Source: JAWUVP01 sp034112285 | Lineage (GTDB): Bacteria > Pseudomonadota > Gammaproteobacteria > JABDGN01 | NCBI GenBank assembly: GCA_034112285.1 | Contig: JAWUVP010000068.1 | Span: 1-13,016, forward strand | DNA: 13,016 bases | Direction of reading: 5' to 3' | Shown: piece by piece, positions 1-6,570 of the stretch | How the letters are laid out: each line of letters begins with the position of its first letter | Position numbering within the stretch: position 1 is the stretch's first letter | Notes under the pieces: model-generated | What the model saw: the letters and a program-made list of their open reading frames with translations, nothing else | Database searches by the model: none | Told to the model about the DNA's origin: nothing | Translations under genes and position numbers: made by a program

Positions 1-699
1 ATGACCCCCATTGAGCTGGCCCGCGGTTTGGCCGTGTTTGCCAATGGCGGTTTTTTAATTAACCCTTATTTAATCACACGCATAACCGAAGACAACGCCA
101 AAACCTTATATCAAGCCACGCCGGCTAAGGCCTGTTTTTTATGTAATGCGCAAGGCGTTAATGATGGCGCCACCATGGGGGTGCCAGAAGCGAATGCGCC
201 GCAAGTGATTTCTCCTCAAGTGGCGTATTTAATTAACTCTGCCATGAAAAGCGTGATCACCAGTGGTACAGGCCGTGCTGCCTTGGTGCTAAAACGTGGT
301 GATTTAGCCGGTAAAACGGGTACCACCAATGTTAAAAATGATGCGTGGTTCTCAGGTTTCAACACGAAAATGTTAACCGTTACTTGGTTGGGTTTTGATC
401 AACCACGTTCAACTTTTGAATATGGCGCACAAGCGGCTCTGCCCATATGGATTGACTATATGCGCCCAGCCTTAAAAGGCATGCCAGAAAGTAATTTGCT
501 ACCGCCGCCAGGCATTGTGACCGTGCGCATCAACGCCGACACCGGACAGGCCACCGGCCCCAGTGATACTAATGCGATTTTTGAAATTTTTCGCAAGCAG
601 TTTGCGCCCAGCTTGTCGGGCACCGATAATAGCAGCGTTGCCAGCTCGGCAGGCTCGGTGGCAGAGCCCGTGCAAAATGCGAATCAGCCTTTATTTTGA
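1..699 (+). CDS. mrcA: Penicillin-binding protein 1A, C-terminal part (5' partial)
   Basis: This is the C-terminal part of a class A (bifunctional) penicillin-binding protein, which polymerises and cross-links peptidoglycan at the outer face of the inner membrane. The visible 232 residues contain the conserved stretch PIELARGLAVFANGG near the start and the transpeptidase KTGTTN motif at residues 105–110, followed by the DAWFSGF segment typical of the family. The SxxK serine motif and the SxN motif, and the whole glycosyltransferase domain, lie beyond the left edge. The ATG at base 1 is therefore an internal methionine and the gene is partial. The Ser/Ala-rich end (from about residue 200) is a low-complexity tail. 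The symbol mrcA (ponA) is assigned from the PBP1A-like motif context. The last ~25 bp and the stop codon are copied at 2375–2412. Confidence 0.9.
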   Translation: MTPIELARGLAVFANGGFLINPYLITRITEDNAKTLYQATPAKACFLCNAQGVNDGATMGVPEANAPQVISPQVAYLINSAMKSVITSGTGRAALVLKRGDLAGKTGTTNVKNDAWFSGFNTKMLTVTWLGFDQPRSTFEYGAQAALPIWIDYMRPALKGMPESNLLPPPGIVTVRINADTGQATGPSDTNAIFEIFRKQFAPSLSGTDNSSVASSAGSVAEPVQNANQPLF

Positions 700-711
700 G
701 GGAGTTTGGCG
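674..711 (+). repeat. Direct repeat copy 1 (end of PBP1A gene)
   Basis: About 38 bp covering the final codons and stop of the PBP1A gene and a few downstream bases recur at 2375–2412 in the same orientation with only a few mismatches. The shared core is AAAATGCGAATCAGCCTTT, followed by a T-rich stretch, GAGGG and TTTGGC. Similarity stops abruptly on both sides. This copy is the native one because it is part of the PBP open frame. Confidence 0.8.
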
Positions 712-729
712 GACATTCATTATTTGAAT

Positions 730-1875
730 TTATTTATTTTTTGCTGTTGCACTGCGGCAGGGCTGAGCACTTAATGCTGAGCTCGTTACAGCTTGTATTC
801 GACGAGAAATGAGGCTAAACGGAGTGTCCGCTTCACGACGCTTTATAAAAACTTCGCCATCTTTATCTCGTTGCTCTGCATGATGTCGTTTTTGCCATGC
901 TTGTGTATATTCAGGGTTTTTGCCGCCCAAAATGGGATTGGTTCGCCAGTATTTAATTAACCCAGATAAGTAGTCTCTACACTTTGGAGCTGTGGCCTCG
1001 AGCTTATTCTCTCGCATTTGGGTTTGTAATTTTTTAAGATATGAAAAACCTAGGTAGCGGAATAATTGTGGGCAGGTTTGTTTGCCGATAGAAAGCATGA
1101 CAATGTTAAACCCTCGAGCACCTTTGAGTGTGCGAGTTATAGTGCCTTCAAGAGAATAGTCCCAACCATGCATTCCCTGAATTTTACCGGAATTGTGTAA
1201 TAAGGCTTTTACACGCATCCTTGCTGGGAATGTTAACTCGATTAAGCCCATTTTTTGAGCCAACTCTATGATAATTAATTGCAATGCATGGCTATATTTA
1301 CCATGGGGTAAAACATCTGAGGGGCCGCAATCGAAGAATATGCGTCCACCATCTTTCATTAGGGAATGTAAGTCTTGTGGGTCGGCATGCCCTAGGCAGT
1401 AAAATAGTGCTTCATCTAAAGGCGTGCCTTTATCTAAGTAGCCCAGATCAAGTAGTTGCTGATAACAAAATAAGGTTAAAGCGCCTCCCGCCTGCCAATT
1501 TTTTGCTTGTAATAAATCTTGCGTTGAGGGGAGAGGTAAGGCTTGCGGAAGGCGGGCTTCTGAATTGTAAGACCAGTGCGCGAACTCAGGCGATACGGCC
1601 GGTTTGTTTGCAGCAGGAAAATAAGCCGTTAAAAAATCAGTAAAGCGTATTTCTAATGCTTTTAACAAAGCGGTTTGTTGTGGCAGACTCATTAAAAGGC
1701 TTAATATTTTCCGGTAATCATCGTGGAGAGGCATATCGCTTGGCGATTTCACAAACCAGGGGCAGCATAAGCGGGTTAGCCAGGCGGGTTTTTGAAAACC
1801 ACTCGAATAGAGAGAGCGTGCGCCATCGTCTACGAGTTCATTCATTTGCGTGGCGGGAATAATTTTAACGTACAT
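730..1875 (-). CDS. Unrecognised 381-aa protein (intact copy A)
   Basis: I do not recognise this protein. It is 381 aa, with no obvious signal peptide or transmembrane helix. A Cys/Trp/Pro-bearing N-terminal part (around CCPWF, residues 37–41) is followed by a mostly hydrophobic/helical middle (about 120–215) and a basic C-terminal region rich in Lys/Arg. ATG at 1875 is the only sensible start. No strong Shine-Dalgarno sequence precedes it, but a TATAAT lies 24 bp upstream. It converges on the PBP1A gene with a 30-bp gap. A decayed, roughly 90% similar paralogue of its middle part lies at 4316–4791 with similar upstream DNA, so this gene belongs to a duplicated unit. It may be lineage-specific; function unknown. 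Confidence 0.75.
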   Translation of the reverse strand: MYVKIIPATQMNELVDDGARSLYSSGFQKPAWLTRLCCPWFVKSPSDMPLHDDYRKILSLLMSLPQQTALLKALEIRFTDFLTAYFPAANKPAVSPEFAHWSYNSEARLPQALPLPSTQDLLQAKNWQAGGALTLFCYQQLLDLGYLDKGTPLDEALFYCLGHADPQDLHSLMKDGGRIFFDCGPSDVLPHGKYSHALQLIIIELAQKMGLIELTFPARMRVKALLHNSGKIQGMHGWDYSLEGTITRTLKGARGFNIVMLSIGKQTCPQLFRYLGFSYLKKLQTQMRENKLEATAPKCRDYLSGLIKYWRTNPILGGKNPEYTQAWQKRHHAEQRDKDGEVFIKRREADTPFSLISRRIQAVTSSALSAQPCRSATAKNK

Positions 1876-1945
1876 AAACGCGGTAGTCTTATCTATTTAT
1901 TATAGGCGTATCATACAGAGCATTTGTTAAGGCTAAATTAAATCC
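1232..1945. repeat. Segmental duplication, unit 1
   Basis: The middle and 5' part of the 381-aa gene plus about 50 bp of its upstream DNA match 4321–4862 closely, by eye around 90% in the coding part. The upstream block runs to the shared string GGCTAAATTAAATCC. The only large difference is about 170 bp (roughly 1681–1849) absent from the other copy. Together with the repeat of the PBP gene end, this points to a tandem duplication of a larger segment. Confidence 0.8.
1899..1904 (-). promoter_or_regulatory. Probable -10 box of the 381-aa gene
   Basis: TATAAT on the minus strand, followed 24 bp later by the ATG at 1875. The copy upstream of the pseudogene reads TACAAT in the equivalent place. 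No convincing -35 hexamer is seen at 16–18 bp spacing, so the assignment is tentative. Confidence 0.4.
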
Positions 1946-2040
1946 TGTTTGCGTGAGTCAGGTTGACAGTGCGTACGCTTTTCGCAAAGGTGCACTTTTT
2001 TTCAAACGAACAAATTGAGTAACAAGGATTATCATTAATC

Positions 2041-2367
2041 TCAATGTGCATGTGGATTATAACGATCAAACACAATTAACTTACAATCTTTTAAATAAGC
2101 AGGCTTGATCTTGTTTACTTGTACTTCTGATATGAATTGCGCATCATCAATCACTCGACCTAAAGCCCGGCTATTACCATAGAGCCTGCTTTGGTAATGT
2201 AACTGATATCTATAACCGTCTTTATAGTCTTTTTTGAGGGCAGCGTCATCCTCTTCAACCGTCGATATACATGTGCCATGACCATTTCCAACGAAACTGC
2301 CAACGTCTATAATGCTTTCTAGTGTAGGGATTAACTCGTCTGGTAAGTTGTCCATTCTATCTGGCAA
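2041..2367 (-). CDS. Short unrecognised ORF, possibly a gene fragment (108 aa)
   Basis: A 108-aa frame starting with TTG at 2367; an ATG at 2355 would give 104 aa. The frame is open upstream only to a TGA within the copied PBP-end sequence, and no Shine-Dalgarno site is seen. The protein is polar, with an acidic N-terminal half and a C-terminal part ending in LIVFDRYNPHAH. The segment FISEVQVNKIKPAYL vaguely recalls the last strands of some ADP-ribosyltransferase-like proteins (an acidic residue followed by an I-x-P-x-Y pattern). That is a resemblance only and I make no functional claim. Its position at the edge of a duplicated junction makes a truncated 3' remnant of a larger gene likely. 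Confidence 0.45.
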   Translation of the reverse strand: MPDRMDNLPDELIPTLESIIDVGSFVGNGHGTCISTVEEDDAALKKDYKDGYRYQLHYQSRLYGNSRALGRVIDDAQFISEVQVNKIKPAYLKDCKLIVFDRYNPHAH

Positions 2368-2374
2368 TAGTAAT

Positions 2375-2412
2375 AAAAATGCGAATCAGCCTTTTTTTTG
2401 AGGGGATTTGGC
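2375..2412 (+). repeat. Direct repeat copy 2 (ectopic PBP1A gene end)
   Basis: This is an ectopic copy of the end of the PBP1A gene (see 674–711), with a few substitutions. There is no PBP coding sequence upstream of it, so it is a duplication junction relic rather than a gene end. Confidence 0.8.
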
Positions 2413-2501
2413 TATAAGAATGCGATTCTCTAGCAAAGAAATTTCGTATCTTAAGGTGCGATGGTTATAGTTATGTTTTTTACTCCTTAACGACGGCGAG
2501 A

Positions 2502-4274
2502 TTATATTTTCTGCCCCGGCTTTTTGCTCGCTGTTTTAGCTTGGCAGGCTGCTTTATGTCCTGCTTTCCAATGAACTTTTTGACACTCGAGACTACAATA
2601 AGACACACTAAGGCAGCCGTTACATTTCTTGTCTGCTTTGTTAGTGCAAGCAGGGTTATCGCATGAATAAGTAGGCTGCTGTGCTGCTCCTGCTCCTGCT
2701 TCTGCTTCTGCTTCTGCTTCTGCTTCTCGCGGTTTACTGCGTAGTTGGATGTTCAAACCCATTCTTATAACGTCTTTTGGATTATATTTATGCTGTATTT
2801 CTGTTCTACACCAAGGGCATAGGGGGAGAGGGGCTTTCTTGGGAGCACTCTCTGGCTTGACTGGGAAGGCTTTATCTCCGCAGTTAGTACAAACACCATA
2901 GCAGAGGCAGGGTATAAGAATGTATTCAGCAAGTTCGGTGAAGCATATGCCACATTCGTACGGTTTGCTAAACGTTTCTTCTAGCGCCTGTCTTTTTGCT
3001 GTGAGCGTGGTGAGTAACTCGTTACTCAAAATGGTAATAATTTTTTTATCATCCAGCTCTGGTCCTGGTACCCACAATGGGAAAGGCATTGGGAAATAAT
3101 TGCGAGGGGTAGAGTTAGTTATTTTTTTTACGGTAATTTCAACGACCCAAGCTGTGTTATTCCATTTGCCCAACTGGCGAATAGATAACGTCATATTATA
3201 GACCGCTTTTAGTGTGGCTTCGTCATAAAATTTTGAGGAACGACCTTTTCGGCGATCGTGAGCTCTCATGATCTGTGTATAGCCATGTAATAGACTAGAT
3301 TGGTAGCGTATATAGGACAGATCACCTAGCGCATTGGGGGCGTAGAATGATTGATAATGATCAGTTGTGGTAAGTGCAGGAGCGTTGGATGGTGGGGCTG
3401 TTTTAAAATGAAAATTGATTTCTTTTACTAAAATTTCTGTGTTGTCTTTACTTGGTAGGCAGACGACATATCGCTGTTTATCTTTTCTAAAAGCATGAAC
3501 GATACCTGTAAGGCCATTATAATGTTGGTTGCTTTGCAGTTTCTTAATTATCACCTCTGTTCCTGCTGGAAATTTTAATTCGGTGCAACACAGTAAGCGC
3601 TGTTGAATAAAGTGATGGTCATAATAAGTAAGGGGGGCATCTTGCGCGTACAGTTTTTTGTAGGGTGTCCCTGGGGCTGACGGGCAGATATGTAAGGTGT
3701 AATAACAGGTAGCAGGTGTGACTGTGTAAGGAATTAATGAAAAATAAGCGCTCATATTTATCCCCTGTTCCCAGGTGACTTCAGGCATTAGCAATACATC
3801 ATGCACCACAAGCATGTCTAGGTCATAAAAGCCAGCGTTATTTTTATAGGCATCATTTGTGAGTGAGACTAGACATGAGTGTTCTTGTAAGTGAGTAGGT
3901 GTGGTTGGATAATCGGTATAGTTTTCCTTAAATGCTCTTTGCGGGAGTACTAATGGACACGGCTCGTCGTTTGGATTTGGCATTTTATACATAGAAGCAT
4001 AGGGTGTGTTTGTTGCTGTCACGGATAAAAATTGGCGTAGAGGTTGAATGCGGCTTTTATCAGCAGCTTGTAAACGACCTTGGGGGGTGATATGCATTTC
4101 TGGTCGGGGTGCTTTACTGAGCTTGCCTCCTAAGCAGAAAAAATCAAGACGTAGGAATTCCCGCCCTGGATTGTCTTCTTGAAATGTACGAAGGATTTTA
4201 TCGAATGAATCCACGCCGCCATGCGCTTTATAGCGACGTGCAAAATTTGGTTTTAGTTTAATGGGTGGAGGCAT
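2502..4274 (-). CDS. SH3/KOW-like, RING-like and MYND zinc-finger protein (eukaryote-like; possible effector)
   Basis: A 590-aa protein with a eukaryote-like domain set. Residues 1–235 are unrecognised. Residues about 237–275 look like a small SH3/KOW-type barrel (FPAGTEVIIKKL, then YNGLTGIV and RYVVCL), of the kind found beside MYND domains. Residues 441–489 form a RING-like cross-brace with cysteines 441, 444, 456, 458, 462, 465, 486 and 489 (CGIC, PCLC, CTNC, CPWCR). An (EA)n/(GA)n linker follows at 517–530. Residues 538–577 are a MYND finger with C538, C543, C551, C554, C560, C564, H573 and C577 (YCSLECQ, HW, HK). RING domains usually recruit ubiquitin E2 enzymes and MYND fingers bind short proline-rich peptides, so a host-directed ubiquitin-ligase or adaptor role is plausible but inferred. 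There is no signal peptide or TM helix. The start ATG at 4274 lacks a clear Shine-Dalgarno sequence. Confidence 0.8.
   Translation of the reverse strand: MPPPIKLKPNFARRYKAHGGVDSFDKILRTFQEDNPGREFLRLDFFCLGGKLSKAPRPEMHITPQGRLQAADKSRIQPLRQFLSVTATNTPYASMYKMPNPNDEPCPLVLPQRAFKENYTDYPTTPTHLQEHSCLVSLTNDAYKNNAGFYDLDMLVVHDVLLMPEVTWEQGINMSAYFSLIPYTVTPATCYYTLHICPSAPGTPYKKLYAQDAPLTYYDHHFIQQRLLCCTELKFPAGTEVIIKKLQSNQHYNGLTGIVHAFRKDKQRYVVCLPSKDNTEILVKEINFHFKTAPPSNAPALTTTDHYQSFYAPNALGDLSYIRYQSSLLHGYTQIMRAHDRRKGRSSKFYDEATLKAVYNMTLSIRQLGKWNNTAWVVEITVKKITNSTPRNYFPMPFPLWVPGPELDDKKIITILSNELLTTLTAKRQALEETFSKPYECGICFTELAEYILIPCLCYGVCTNCGDKAFPVKPESAPKKAPLPLCPWCRTEIQHKYNPKDVIRMGLNIQLRSKPREAEAEAEAEAGAGAAQQPTYSCDNPACTNKADKKCNGCLSVSYCSLECQKVHWKAGHKAACQAKTASKKPGQKI
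2681..2728. repeat. In-frame hexanucleotide repeat in the RING–MYND linker
   Basis: Tandem GCTTCT units (plus strand), preceded by GCTCCT variants, encode alternating Glu-Ala and then Gly-Ala on the minus strand. They form the flexible linker between the RING-like and MYND fingers. Because the unit is six bases, gain or loss changes linker length without shifting the frame. Confidence 0.8.
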
Positions 4275-4315
4275 ACTATTTGATTATTTAACCGTTATTT
4301 TCAATAGAACACAGT

Positions 4316-4791
4316 CTATCTAACTTTTATTAAGCCCATATTAAGACTAACAATGATAATTAATTGTAGTGCACGACTATATTTACTATGGGGTAAGATA
4401 TTAGAAGGGGCGCAACCGAAGAATATCCGTCCATCATCTTTCATTAGGGAATGTAAATCTTGTGGGTCGGCATGCCCTAGGCAGTAAAATAGTGCTTCAT
4501 CTAAAGGCGTTTCTTTTTCAAAGTAGCCCAAATCAAGTAGTTGCTGATAACAAAATAAGGTTAAAGCGCCTCCCGCTTGCCAATTTGTTGCTTGCAATAA
4601 ATCTTGCGGTGAGGGGAGGGGTAAGGCTTGCGGAAGCCCGGCTTCTGAATTGTAAGACCAGTGCGCGAACTCTGGTGATGCGCCGAGCTTGTTTACAGCG
4701 GGAAAATAAGTGGTTAAAAAATCAGTAAAGCGCGTTTCTAGTGCTTTTAATAAAGCGGTTTGTTGGGGGCGGTAATAATTTCAATGAGCAT
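4316..4791 (-). pseudogene. Decayed paralogue of the 381-aa gene (copy B)
   Basis: Copy B retains an ATG at 4791 and the first few codons. About 170 bp present in copy A are then missing, which shifts the frame so that the original start reads only 14 codons before TAA. In the correct frame it resumes at the position of A residue 66 and runs without stops through NWQAGGALTLFCYQQLLDLG and the GHADPQDLHSLMKD region. Homology is lost near A residue 215, about 45 bp upstream of the RING/MYND gene start. Only about 155 of 381 residues remain, so it is both internally deleted and 3'-truncated. Re-initiation at an internal ATG (4597) would give a 93-aa product, but there is no reason to think it functions. 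Confidence 0.85.
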
Positions 4792-4862
4792 AAACGCGAT
4801 AGTCTTATATATTTATTGTATCCGCAACTTACAGAGCATTTGTTAAGGCTAAATTAAATCCT
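4321..4862. repeat. Segmental duplication, unit 2
   Basis: Counterpart of 1232–1945, covering the remaining part of copy B plus about 50 bp of upstream DNA ending at GGCTAAATTAAATCC. Similarity ends just before the dispersed repeat at 4882. Confidence 0.8.
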
Positions 4863-4881
4863 TCCCGTGTCGTTGGTGCAC

Positions 4882-4986
4882 GCAGGGGGTACGCGTTTCA
4901 AAAAATGTACAAAATACAACTAGAAAAGTTTTGAATCATTGCCCTCTCTTCCGTATCGTCGTTACGCTCCTCGCAACGACGTACTT
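4882..4986 (+). repeat. ~100-bp dispersed repeat, copy 1
   Basis: This shares GCAGGG, GTACGC, AAAAAATGTACAAAA, ACAACTAGAA and TCCTCGCAACGACGTACTT, in that order, with 9260–9356. A 7-bp inverted repeat (CGTCGTT at 4957–4963, AACGACG at 4975–4981) forms a hairpin near its right end that the other copy lacks. The right end touches the stop codon of the sugar-dehydrogenase-like gene. The element has no coding capacity of its own and resembles a MITE or other small non-autonomous interspersed repeat. Confidence 0.75.
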
Positions 4987-6346
4987 ATTTTAAAGGCGAG
5001 ACTCGCCAAATAATATTGCCCACGTCATCAGCCACTAACAGCGCGCCTTTTTTATCGGTGGTAACACCGACGGGACGGCCATAAGCATCACCTTGCGGGC
5101 TTAAAAAGCCGGTTAAAATATTTTGGGGCAGGCCGACAGGTTTGCCGTTAACAAATTTAATAAACACCACTTTATATCCCGTAGCAGGATTTCGATTCCA
5201 AGAGCCGTGCTCGCCAATAAAGGCGCCTTCAAAATATTTTTTGGGCAGTAGGTGGTCGGTATAAAAGGTTAGCCCCAGTGAGGCAACATGTGAGCCTAAG
5301 GCGTAGTCTGGCGAAAGGGCAGTGGCAACCAGCGCAGGCTTTTGAGGTTGAACGCGCAAGTCGATGTGTTGGCCATAATAACTATAAGGCCAGCCGTAAA
5401 ATGCACCTTCTTTAACAGAGGTTAAATAATCGGGTACTAGATCGTTGCCAAGGTCGTCGCGCTCATTGACGACGGCCCATAGCGCATGGGTTTGTGGGTT
5501 CCAAGCTAGGCCAACGGGGTTGCGTAAGCCGGAGGCAAAAATGTGATGTTGGCCGGTGAGGCGATTGATTTTCCAAATGGCTGCGCGGCCTACTTCTTCG
5601 TCCAGACCATTTTCACCGATGTTACTATTTGAGCCGATGCCGACATACAAATAAGCCCCGTCATGGCTTGGCACCAGACTTTTTGTCCAGTGATGATTGA
5701 GTGTGGTTTTTCCCATTAAATCGACCACTTTTACGCCGGGTGCTTTAATAGAGGTTTCGCCGGTTGTATAGGGATAGCGAATGATGGCGTCGGCATTTGC
5801 GACGTAAAAATAATGGCCAACGAGCGCCATGCCAAATGGAGAATTTAAATGTTCAAGAAAGACGGTGCGTTTATCGGCAACGCCACGGCCTGTTGTGTCG
5901 CGCAATAATGTAATAGTGTTTGGGCTGGCCACACCTGCACCGGCTTGGCGCTTAAGGATTTTTGCAACAAACCGTTTAACCTTTGACTCAAGGCTCAAAT
6001 TTTTGTTGCTGCGACTTCTTGCGGGCGCATTGGATTCGGCCACAAGAACGTCACCGTTAGGCAATCTATAAATCCAGCGAGGGTGCTTTAACCCCTTGGC
6101 AAAAGCATTTACTTTTAAGCCGGCAGCCGCTATGGGGGTCATGCCGTTAGGCCAGCCAATGGCCTTGGCAATTTTAACGGTAGGAATAAGGTGATGCTCG
6201 GGTTTAGGCAGGGTGGGTGTGGGGCCTACTTTTTGCGCTTCTGTGAGGGTGTCTTGTTGTGGTGATTCACTGATGTAAATAGAGATAGACAGCGCGGCGA
6301 CGGTAATGAGAAAAGCAATTAAAATAAGCAATAAGATTTTTTTCAT
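4985..6346 (-). CDS. Membrane-anchored PQQ-dependent sugar dehydrogenase-like protein (sorbosone/glucose dehydrogenase family)
   Basis: A 453-aa protein of the soluble glucose/L-sorbosone dehydrogenase beta-propeller family, whose members oxidise sugars or aldehydes with PQQ in the periplasm. Residues 1–25 (MKKILLLILIAFLITVAALS...) are a hydrophobic signal anchor. The propeller runs from about residue 75 to the end, with hallmark stretches WIYRLPNGDVLVAES, FGMAL, YLYVGIGSNSNIGENG, SGLRNPVGLAWNP, WAVVNERDDLG, FYGWPYSYYG, FIGEHGSWNR and GRPVGVTTDKKGALLVADD. The length and complete C-terminus fit the family. Upstream there is a good AAAGG Shine-Dalgarno and a plausible promoter. No PQQ synthesis gene is in the window, so cofactor supply and substrate are unknown. 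Confidence 0.85.
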   Translation of the reverse strand: MKKILLLILIAFLITVAALSISIYISESPQQDTLTEAQKVGPTPTLPKPEHHLIPTVKIAKAIGWPNGMTPIAAAGLKVNAFAKGLKHPRWIYRLPNGDVLVAESNAPARSRSNKNLSLESKVKRFVAKILKRQAGAGVASPNTITLLRDTTGRGVADKRTVFLEHLNSPFGMALVGHYFYVANADAIIRYPYTTGETSIKAPGVKVVDLMGKTTLNHHWTKSLVPSHDGAYLYVGIGSNSNIGENGLDEEVGRAAIWKINRLTGQHHIFASGLRNPVGLAWNPQTHALWAVVNERDDLGNDLVPDYLTSVKEGAFYGWPYSYYGQHIDLRVQPQKPALVATALSPDYALGSHVASLGLTFYTDHLLPKKYFEGAFIGEHGSWNRNPATGYKVVFIKFVNGKPVGLPQNILTGFLSPQGDAYGRPVGVTTDKKGALLVADDVGNIIWRVSPLK

Positions 6347-6388
6347 AGGTCAAACCTTTTGCTCAATAGGTTGGTCAGTAAAGAGGCC

Positions 6389-6416
6389 ATTATCCGCTTT
6401 TTCCGTTAAGTAGCAA
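6389..6416 (-). promoter_or_regulatory. Predicted sigma70 promoter of the sugar dehydrogenase-like gene
   Basis: On the minus strand TTGCTA (6416–6411), a 16-bp spacer and GATAAT (6394–6389) precede the ATG at 6346 by about 40 bp. An AAAGG Shine-Dalgarno follows at the expected distance. This is a pattern match only. Confidence 0.4.
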
Positions 6417-6570
6417 TATGGCGCGCTTTTTAACAAAGCACATCATTGCAAAAGGGCTTAGTGATGCATTAATTTCAACTGTGTGGTTTTTTATTTATTA
6501 TTTTAACGGTTGTTAAGGTTACATTAATTTTTCTTAGCTAAGATGGCGGCATGATAACAACAAGTTGCAA

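Noticed and set aside
4950..4985. Intrinsic terminator of the sugar dehydrogenase-like gene
   Set aside because: The 7-bp hairpin (CGTCGTT/AACGACG) has no T run on the minus strand. It belongs to the dispersed repeat.
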